In this document: in pieces, positions 55,641-64,000 of the stretch | Layout of the letters: the number at the start of each line of letters is the position of its first letter | Numbering within the stretch: the first letter of the stretch is position 1 | NCBI GenBank assembly: GCA_037043455.1 | Contig: JAWPHD010006811.1 | Coordinates: forward strand, 1 to 64,000 | Source: Cyrtodaria siliqua | Lineage: Eukaryota; Mollusca; Bivalvia; Adapedonta; Hiatellidae | Reading direction: 5' to 3' | DNA length: 64,000 bases | Made by a program: the position numbers and the translations under genes | The notes under the pieces: generated by a model | Seen by the model: only the letters and a program-made list of their open reading frames with translations | Told to the model about the DNA's origin: nothing | The model's database searches: none

Positions 55641-56830
55641 GTTGTGATCTAAATGCTCTAATGCGGCGAGATACCCGTTCGCAATCCCAGCTCAAGTTAA
55701 ACTTGCATTTTGGTTTCTATACGTTGTACGTTATTCCATTATCCCAGTTCTGATGTGTGTTTCTTTTGGCATTTAATTAGATAAAGTGAAAAACATTAAA
55801 ACTAAACCTGAAATTAGCCCAAGAACAAGTCAGAAACATGTACAAACATAATTCCGCAGTCAGGTACTAGATAAAGTCAGAATATACAAACTAAACCTGT
55901 AAGTCAGTCCTATATCAAGGTATACACATTTACCAACTAAGCCTGCATTTTATTTTTGAGTAAAATGTAAAGTAATTCGTGAAATTATTATGAATTGTAA
56001 TGTATTAGCTTCGTGCGAAGAGAAACCCCGAACTTAAAATAAATCAGTGGGAAAACAATCAAAGTATTCGCAGTAGATCAATGTCACCAACAGTATAGTC
56101 AACAAGAATAACATGATGGTGAAATGTGGGTGGGCAACACCTTGTGAAGTTGAGGCTGCTTCCGCGATAATGACAATTTGTAGGTGGTTTCAATATCATC
56201 TCTATATTTTACTAGTTAAAAAGTTTTTGACAACTATTACTTAAATAATTGTTTAATTTGTTTTTAAATTGATAATCCTAAGTCATGATAAATACACATT
56301 TATGTTTGCGGACACACTAGAGATAAGTGATACTTATTTATAAAACACTGTCGTCTCTTCTTTTAAAACTCTTACTAATGAAAACTGACAGTTTCTTAAA
56401 CAAATACTTGTTTTAGAAAGTCATAAGTTAAATCAATTTTGGTATGTTTGGCCGTTTCCAAAAATAGTTAACATATTCTTTTCTAATATCATGATATAGG
56501 TGACACTCCAATGCAAAGTGAAATTCGTCTTCTAGTGTATTACAAAGCTGGCATTTTCTTTCGGATCTTGGCGTTTAATTTTGTCTATGCCTTCGACCAG
56601 TTTCAGGTTCTAACCTGTGACTAGAGACTCTTAGTTTTGTAAAAAAAAAAACTCTAAAAGAAAAACTCTAAATTTCTTTATATATTAACGGTACATGTAA
56701 ATACTTTTAAACCTGAAATCTGATATTCTTCTGTATGTACTAGCTCTAGTGGAAGCCGATAATTCAGCATTCCAATTTTGTATAAACATACCCTTCATTC
56801 GTTGTTTAATTATATTAATGAAATATGTTA
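55640..56830. other. Anonymous A/T-rich sequence
   Basis: No gene, repeat or signal that I can support. 'agataaagtcagaa' and 'actaaacctg' recur at about 55785-55900, too weak to call a repeat. Confidence 0.4.
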
Positions 56831-56837
56831 TCTCATA

Positions 56838-57061
56838 GACATATTAATAAACAGATAGGAAACTTCCTATCTGCACCAATGAAGTAACCAAAATAAAACG
56901 TGGCACCTTAACTTTTTCTTCTATCTTCTCTCTCAGTTAATCACTGATATTGATGAGAATACATTCAAAAGATTCATAGAGAAAAGCAAAATGGGATTAT
57001 AATAATTTATGTTTATTTTCAAAATAAGAAATTGTATAACAATATTTGTTATTAGGTCTGG
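56838..57061. mobile_element. Small TIR element (about 224 bp)
   Basis: 'agacatattaataaacagat' at the left and 'atatttgttattaggtct' at the right are imperfect inverses. A tight hairpin AGATAGGAAACTTCCTATCT lies near the left end. Fragments of the same family occur at 43993-44030 ('cagacctaataacaaataga' then 'taggaaact') and 55498-55543. Confidence 0.55.
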
Positions 57062-57622
57062 TTTTCTACTCCATGTAAATACCAATCTTCTTTAAATCCA
57101 GTTCGTTCCAATAACCCTTTAACTTGAGATGCCCAGTTTAATTTGTTTGGGTTTACAATCAGATCATTTAACATTACATTATACATTTGTTTTATATATT
57201 TGCGATCACTCACATGTGTGTTTTTTAACCAGAACCGAATAATATATAAATCATCCGTAGAATTCTTAAAGGTACGCTCCCGAGTTCTCAGTCCATATAT
57301 ATAAAATTGTTTTGAGTTTGTGTTTTAACACATAAAAGTTGTTTACAAAATATGTATAGGCGATAATAATAACACTGAATAATAATAAAAAAAAGTATTC
57401 AGTTCTGTGGGTGCGCCAGGAACTTATTATTCAGCATTTCTGATCATTTTGATACTCCGCTACTGGGATTCTTTTTTATGAACAGTGCCGGACTATTCGC
57501 AAAACGCCGCCATTTTGTTTTTGTACAACTGTCGTTATCGATTTATTCAGATCTGAAGCAACAGGTCTACCAGGGCTTTTTGTTGCATTTTCTGCGTCTT
57601 TTAATTCAGTAGAACGATACGA

Positions 57623-58164
57623 TTAAGGGATATTTTTTCCAGTTCTAAAGTTAACGTTACACTGCTGATGATAAATAGCGTCAGCTGCTGGCAAGTCAAT
57701 TATATGTTCAAGTAGACTACGTACACATATTGCCCAATCGTCATCCCTTTTCTGGCACTTGGTTATTATGGTTTTCTGGAAATCTAGAGTTCTAACAGGA
57801 TAGACATCGTAACCTCTTTTTCGTTGCATAACTTTGGCACCAGTTGCACATACAAACAGTTTGTTTTAAAGTCAAACGATTGTAATGAACGTAACTGTTT
57901 TGTTTGATTACCTAACTCTGGTTTTGGTACATATCTCTGGTGAATATAATCACGGCGGCAATCTTTATGAACCGGCTGACCAGGTTCAGCCTTAATACAT
58001 TCACCCCTATTAGTACTGGTCACATTTATAATTTCACACCCTTTGTCTCGTATAAATGACACATGCTGTCCGTTTCCAATGTCTTTATTACATATTACAC
58101 ATACAGTCTCCATTTCACAAATCACCTCCAGGAACAACCACCAGTGAACGAAGAAGAATAACAT
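57623..58164 (-). pseudogene. Frameshifted Cys/His-motif gene of unknown function
   Basis: Two overlapping minus-strand frames form one protein. The first, with a likely start at METVCVICNK, runs through 'PVHKDCRRDYIHQRY' to 'FDFKTNC'. The second frame continues 'MQRKRGYDVYPVRTLDFQKT' and 'DLPAADAIYHQQCNVNFRTG' before stopping at 57623. A one-base loss near 57845 separates them. CxxC, HxxxC and 'YHxxC' spacing suggests zinc binding. Proteins with this layout ('FDFKTNCFFCG', 'AADAVYHxxC..FRT') occur in many copies in cnidarian and mollusc genomes, often beside mobile DNA; that is recollection, not a search. The early stop and frameshift indicate a dead copy. No transposase is visible. Confidence 0.65.
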
Positions 58165-58379
58165 TAAATTATGTTATATTGTTCAATGATTAGGTAATAC
58201 TAGTGATAATTTGGAAGCTTGGAACACATACATTTAATATTTAAGACTCGGTTACACGGACTTTTGATCATGTGAAGCAATTTATAATGTCCTCTAACCC
58301 TATGTTGAATAGTACTCTATTATTTGCGAATATCATTATATTATAAATCATAAAATTACAATAAATAGTTTAAAACACA

Positions 58380-58795
58380 ACTTGTTGGTTACAGGAACTT
58401 GGCACCAGTTGCACAAAACAAACTGGTTGACTGTCGTCCTTGAATGCTACTTTCCCTGTCCGATTTCCTGACCTTTTTTTAACTCCATATACAAGATGGC
58501 AAAACATTTATTATTGATTGGTTGTGTCAATCATACTAGTATACTAACCAGATAATACTGGTAAAACATATGTCTTAATTTACACATATTACATATATAA
58601 ATAATAAATAATTATAATAACCAACCTTATTAATATACATATCACATAAATCTCTACGGAACTGTAAAATCACATGTATGTATCGGGGACTGGTCAGCTG
58701 CTTCATCCAAACCCAGATGCATCCCCATTAACAACCACCTGTGAGCAATCAAAGAAGAATAGCGTCAAATTATTTATCACATTCGTACAAATGAA
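58380..58795 (-). pseudogene. Second, more decayed copy of the 57623-58164 gene
   Basis: In minus order, 58790-58725 matches the start region of the first copy ('attcttctttgattgctcac', 'ggtggttgtt'), 58665-58640 has a 'CRRD'-like stretch, and 58430-58386 matches the frameshift region ('tttgtgcaactggtgccaa'). In this last piece the reading frame reads 'LFCATGAK' without the one-base loss. The two copies lie in tandem, same strand. Confidence 0.45.
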
Positions 58796-58799
58796 ATGG

Positions 58800-60500
58800 A
58801 CATTATCTTGATTTCAAACAAACATACTGAACTACCGTGTGTATAAATAGTATATACACAAACTGACAGTATAATTATGATGTTTTTATTATGTAGGCCT
58901 AATATCATTTTAAAAATATAGAATATCAATCAACATTCATTACATAACACCTAGGTTACTCAAATGTTCAAATTCTATCTATCAAACTGTTTATGAAATG
59001 ACACAGAAACACTAATCATTCTAACCTTATATTTGATCCTACTATTTCGACTTCGTACCAATAAAATATCTTCGATACAGCTCTCGACCATTCGTAAGTG
59101 AACTAGCTTTAAAAATAATCAAAGTGTGCCACGATGAGATTAAAACAGCCATAATTTGAAATCCCATAAATTATGACCCAAACACGCTTGCGTAGGAAAA
59201 AAAATCGAACCGGAGACCACTTATTTTTTTCTTCATTTTTTATTTTGCTTGCAAATATCATATTAAATAAGTGTTGCGACACTACTAGAACACAAAATAA
59301 CTTTGCCGTGGAAACAATTCAAAAACATGGTCAGCATAGAGTTGTTGTGTGAACTCTGTAGTCAACATCTAGAACTTCTCGGATATTAGTTTTACTCACA
59401 TTTGCGTGAATTTTTCTTGTGGCTGTGTTATTAAACGTTTAAAAACAACTCAAAACAACTCAAATTGTTCAAAAGTTTACCTTCATGTCACTTCAAATGA
59501 CTTCTTTTAGTTTTCAAATTCTTCGCGGAAGTAAAGTTCCGACATTTTGTCGTCTATTTTGATGACGTCAGCGCTCGCGCTCACTAAAAAACCAAGTATG
59601 GAACACAAAATAGGTGATTTTGACCAGGTCTAGCTATTGCAACTTTTCAGAATGGATAAAGAATATACTTTTATCTATCCTCAAAACTAAAACAATTCTT
59701 TTGCTTTTATTTCTACCCTAAAAGACAGTGATCTTAGACTAACTGCCGTTATCGATTTTACGCGTACCTCTGTTACTGGCGTGAACGCCTTTGTAAAAGT
59801 TCTGCGTCAGATTACGTCACGTAAAATGTGTTGACACGTTGGTAAAAGTTGAAACCGGCGAGTTGTAGGACATATCGTGGTAGGCCTACCTGATGTTACA
59901 CTGCAGTGTGTTTACGTAAAGAATGAAACAGTTAACTGTCGTAGAACCCTGCAGATAAATAACAAGTAAGTTTAGTTGTAAATTGTAACTCGTTTTTCTG
60001 TATGCTTTGTTTCATTATTGTTTATGCAAAGCACATGCATGTTTCCATTATTCATACAATTTCATTTACTGTAAACGTTGAGGTGGTTAAAGACATCCTG
60101 AAATAAACTTAAAACTGAGTGAATTTATCAACCCTGACAATTCGCATGATTGCGAGGATCAACCTTCTCTGTGTGTGCGCGGGTAATTTAAATCGGACAC
60201 GCACAAAATCTCTCCTCCAATTCGGGCTCTATTCGTTCTCATTACCTCCCGACCCTAGTCACGACCAAGATTTCTCCCACACAGTGATATTCACTGTGGT
60301 ATGGCTATGAAAGTGAATACCTATGATGAGCAGTGTCAAACCTCATAACTTGACGTTTGACCAATGGATAGTACAACAACAACAACCATTTCAAAGCATC
60401 TGTCCCTGCCTCACCCCATACTAACTTGACCTTTCTTGTGAATTTGCTTTATTGTAACTCTGCATCACCCTGTTACCACACCTGGCACAGGGTTAGAATA
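58800..60500. other. Anonymous sequence with a CpG-bearing, promoter-like stretch
   Basis: Around 59565-59585 the text reads TGACGTCA followed by 'gcgctcgcgctcac'. From 59760 to 59970 CpG is frequent compared with the surroundings, ending at a donor-like 'acaagtaagt' (about 59961-59970). This may be the promoter and non-coding first exon of a plus-strand gene; a possible second exon lies at about 60893-60990 (acceptor 'tttatttcaatag', then CATGGATTTCATAGAG and 'gtttgtaagg'). Unproven. Confidence 0.25.
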
Positions 60501-60510
60501 ATCGAGGTGT

Positions 60511-60735
60511 TTACACGGCCTATCATTTCTTGAAGAAGAAAAGAATTAGGCGAACTATAACCTAATTCATTTTACATTACCTGCCATTTCTTGAAACAAA
60601 AATTAGACCGACCATAACCTTTTATTTTACATGGCCTGCCATTTCTTGAAGAAGAAAAAATAGGCCGACCATATTCTATTATTTTACATGGACTTCCATT
60701 TCTTGAAAAAATATATAATCCAACCATAACCACAA
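60511..60735. repeat. Tandem repeat, about 60-68-bp units, four copies
   Basis: Unit: 'cctgccatttcttgaagaag', 'aaaaaattaggccgaccata', 'accttttattttacatgg'. Copies are diverged by substitutions and indels. Confidence 0.8.
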
Positions 60736-61342
60736 ACAAGTTAGTGTCATAGCCAACATGTTTATACCAATATATGTTCCAACAAGCTTGCTGTAAATTA
60801 TAAATAAAATTGAATCCTTAATAAAATATTCAAATTTTAGATGATAGATGTGTAACTGTTTATATATTGTTTAATTTATTTCAATAGGGAGATATGATGC
60901 CTGCATGACTTCAGAACCAACTAAATATTTAATCTGACATCCGCGGTGACTCTTGGTTCGACGAGGTTGAAGGAAAACTAAAAACATGGATTTCATAGAG
61001 GTTTGTAAGGTCTTATTTATATGGTGAACAAAGCATTTCACATCATGATGTCAATAATATATTTAGGAAGACTTACCTCAGGAAATTTCATTCCCCATTC
61101 ATGGATTTTTCCCCAATTTAGGCCAAAAGGCCCCTTCCCCAAAACTGGTAAAAAGGCCCTGGCTCAAGAAAAATTATTTTCTTTTGATTTACATACATGT
61201 ATTTCAAGTCATATCTCTGGGATCCACGGCTCATTAAATAGCAACATTGCATTGAATATCTACATTTACTTTATTTATTTATATATTTTCTTTTAAAAGA
61301 AATAGCGTTCATTTCAAATAAACTTTATTTTTCAACTGTTGA

Positions 61343-61543
61343 TACACTGACGGTATTGGTCTAGCTCTCTGTAACAGAGTCATGCATGAGGGAGATAAAC
61401 ACACACATACACTGTAAATACACTGACGGTAGTGGTCTAGCTCTCTGTAACAGAGTCATGCATGAGGGAGATAAACACACACATACACTGTAAATACACT
61501 GACGGTAGTGGTCTAGCTCTCTGTAACAGAGTCATGCATGGGG
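61343..61543. repeat. 76-bp tandem repeat, 2.6 copies
   Basis: Unit begins 'tacactgacggtagtggtct', contains CTCTGTAACAGAG (small hairpin) and 'catgcatgagggagataaac' and ends 'acacacatacactgtaaa'. The copies at 61343, 61419 and 61495 are almost identical, so the array is young. Confidence 0.9.
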
Positions 61544-61720
61544 GACTTAACTTATAAATTATCATTTCTCGTTTATGGGTATTTTATTAACGTAAAATAA
61601 AAGGAAAATGCTGATAACTATATTTCTATAACTGGTAAAATTTAGGCATTGAATTATACATGTATGATGAAACCGGGGGTTCATAAGTGGCTAAGTGACA
61701 CTATCCTGATATACCAGGAA

Positions 61721-63138
61721 ATGATTTATATTTGATCTTCAGTTACCTAAAGACGTAGGATGCTGTTGTTTCCTCATTAAGTAGTGTACGTCATGCAGCT
61801 GACGTATTAAACTATACAAACTTTGACACGTGTGTCTTGAAATAAGTAGCACGTGTAACAACACAACACACACGTGTCAAAGTTCATGTAGTTTAATACG
61901 TTGAATAGCAAAGTTATCGAAGTTTCACTGAACACAATTTCTAAGTATCAACTTTTGTATCTTAACTAATTTTATTATTTTAAATATATTTTAGAATAGA
62001 TATATGATAAGTATTTTGTTTTGACCCATAGTTTGTAAAACATTTATTTTTTGTTTAAATTGTTACATCTTTTGAGAGTTACCCTCCCTTTATATGAAAA
62101 CATGAAATGTATTGATAAACACAAAACATGAGTCAAAGATCGCTTTAAGATATACAATTCTTAAAATTGGTATGAAATAATAGAAAAAAACATAAAAATT
62201 TAACCCATTTATCGCAGATTTTCCGTCTATAAAAAAATGAAATATGGATAATCTTAAATTACTTCCCTTTAAATTGAATATTGTTTGAAATTCAAGTAGC
62301 CAAACTGCAATTCAGCGTTAACATTAAATATTTCGAAAATTTCTTATTGCAAACGCATTTGTAGTGGTAATGCTAGTAAAACATGATGTCAAAAAAAATT
62401 AACTGGCATATTTTAGAATTAGGAACATCGAAAGCTTCACTAACTAATTCGAAGTACTTAATAAAATCCTATATACCCAGTTGTATAAGTGTTATAACTT
62501 GTTTCTAAGAAAACACATTGACTTAAAAGTTTTAAAATATGTTCATGTAATCAGAGCAGACGTTTTACACTCGTTATTTTGCAGTTTAACCGTATCTCTA
62601 ATCAAGCTCAAAATACGCAAAACAATGAGAATATTATTGACATATTCTTAGGTTGGTACTTAGCAATTTGGTTTAGTGTAATTGTTGATGTAAGCAAGTT
62701 CAGTTCAAAACATAAAGTTACTCAGTTTCTTCTGCAACAGAGTCAGATTCAATTACGTCCTAACTCTAACAACAATCGTGTTGCCGTAAACACCAGCAAA
62801 GTTCGTAACACCGAACCTTCGTTAATTTATCGAACCATAGATCTAGTGTACATATATATCCATGATCGAACCAAGATCCTAACCGACAGCCTAAACTTTA
62901 GCACTATCTGCCTATGGTAACTGCTGTGTCTCTGCCGCTTTAGGCAGGCCAATATATACTAACAGCACCCCTACACGAATCCTGTTTCTGCAGGATATCG
63001 AATCTAAGTTTAGTATCACTAATATGATGATTATACATGTAGTGGTCAAAGTTTGATTGGTCAGCTGAATGACACTACTTAATGAGGAAACAACAACAAC
63101 CTACGTCTTTAGATAACTGAAGTTCAAATATAAATCAT
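61721..63138. mobile_element. 1.4-kb element with about 85-bp terminal inverted repeats
   Basis: 'atgatttatatttgatcttc' + 'agttacctaaagacgtagga' + 'gttgtttcctcattaagtag' at the left is inverted at 63055-63138 with about 85-90 percent identity. The interior is A/T-rich; a 113-codon frame at 62579-62920 resembles nothing I know. An extra hairpin at about 61805-61904 (arms 'gtattaaact..acaaactttgacacgtgtg') lies just inside the left end. Confidence 0.8.
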
Positions 63139-63261
63139 GTGTAAGTTAAGGCCGGAAAAAAAAGTTAAAAAAATGTGAATCAATTCTTTAAACTATTTAG
63201 TTAAAATACATTCAAATCTCGTCTTGAAAAGTTGAACTGAGCGAGTCGACTATATTGAAAC

Positions 63262-63645
63262 ATTAAAGCTACATTAGCCGTAACTTGCAGCTTACGTTGA
63301 CAAACATTACACAACTACCATTATTTAATATTTACTGAATAGAAATAAGATTTGTTTGATGGAATTCAATAGCGGTAGAAAAAAGTACCAATTCGTGGGG
63401 AATTGAACTCCAAGCACAAACTAAAATTACACTTGCGGGTAAGACGAATGCTTTCCCAATTAATGCGTTCCCAATTGAGCTATACGGTAAAGTTATGTGA
63501 TGCAAGACAAAAAAACAGTTACTATAATCAAATCCTAATTCGCTATTCTCACGTTTCCATGTAATACATTTCACTGAATACAAACCAGACAGTAAATTTG
63601 CTTATGCTCAATATATAGGTTACTTAGGACAGTGCCCCTTTATAA
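63262..63645 (-). mobile_element. TIR element carrying a tRNA-like Pol III promoter, copy 2
   Basis: Minus-strand order matches 35668-36184: a TTATAAAGGGGCACTGTCC end (about 63626-63644), 'ttcagtgaaatgtat', A box TATAGCTCAATTGG (complement of 63471-63484), 'agtgtaattttagttt', B box GAGTTCAATTCC (complement of 63399-63410), a six-T run (63379-63384), and a far end near 63264 (TTAAAGCTACATTAGCC). Shorter than copy 1 by internal deletions, and the far end is more diverged. Confidence 0.7.
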
Positions 63646-63789
63646 AGAACTTCAACATACACAGGTTAATTTGCAAATCTAAAAAAAAAAAAAATGGTAG
63701 AAGATTTCAGTAAATTAATTGTATGTTCAATAGAGCCAATAAAATAATACATCTGTTTACTGACTCTGATTGTAACCCCACCGACTCCG

Positions 63790-64000
63790 TTAAAGGGACA
63801 CACGGCAAACTTCTCTTTTCTTTCAAACTCACGGCGTCCCGTTAGTTGTTCTATAACTTGCATTTGTTAATTATATGAATATTACAAAGAAAAGTGTTTG
63901 GAAGTTATTAACTGTTGATAATATATCACTAATAAATACAGTAGGATGGTAGAAGAAGAAGAAAAAGTGAAAACTCATTTAATTATATGCAAGCAGGTGT
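63790..64000. mobile_element. MITE, TTAAAGGGACAC family, cut by window edge
   Basis: Starts TTAAAGGGACACACGGC and continues 'actcacggcgtcccgttag' and 'acttgcatttgttaattata' as in 36815-37132. The right end lies outside the window. Confidence 0.65.

Noticed and set aside
63370..63490. A functional tRNA gene on the minus strand
   Set aside because: Same reasons as for 35925-36055; no seven-base acceptor stem could be paired.

Overview
This is a eukaryotic window: A/T-rich, intron-bearing and dominated by repeats. The closest match I can name is a marine mollusc, probably a bivalve and possibly a scallop. The grounds are internally tandem repeats ending in GAC-GGA-CGG runs, tRNA-derived SINEs ending in a 'ccgccatccgtaagaatcg'-type segment, and many small inverted-repeat elements. 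No species can be fixed from the sequence alone.

Genes. Two genes are secure. (1) A minus-strand ESCRT-III gene, CHMP1A, spans 2928-14488. I rebuilt seven coding exons from splice sites; the last few residues lie beyond the left edge. (2) A plus-strand, single-exon ankyrin-repeat/SOCS-box gene lies at 47763-49097. Two short minus-strand pieces look like first coding exons of unidentified genes (25265-25394 and 55016-55040). A broken Cys/His-rich gene lies at 57623-58164, with a more decayed tandem copy at 58380-58795. Nothing else in the window reads as an intact gene.

Mobile DNA, left to right. 1-14.5 kb: CHMP1A introns packed with internally repeated bivalve-type elements and MITEs. 14.7-20.1 kb: two arrays built on the palindrome GTGATATCAC, separated by two TIR elements, the second array abutting a decayed reverse-transcriptase element that keeps YLDD. 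20-33.5 kb: mostly anonymous sequence with four SINE-derived pieces, one tandemly amplified. 35-42.7 kb: a cluster of TTAAAGGG-ended inverted-repeat elements, a LINE fragment, and a GC-rich retroelement copy with a 14-bp target-site duplication. 44.8-46.2 kb: a 52-bp satellite. 50.5-55.6 kb: a 90-bp tandem repeat and a duplicated block in which one copy serves as the empty site for two insertions in the other. 60-64 kb: tandem repeats, a 1.4-kb TIR element, and a second copy of a TIR element carrying a tRNA-like promoter.

The most unusual observation is that TIR element with an internal RNA polymerase III type-2 promoter and T-run (35668-36184 and about 63262-63645). Next are the strand-symmetric palindromic arrays and the duplicated block with natural empty sites. 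No bacterial operons, CRISPR arrays or viral genes were seen.
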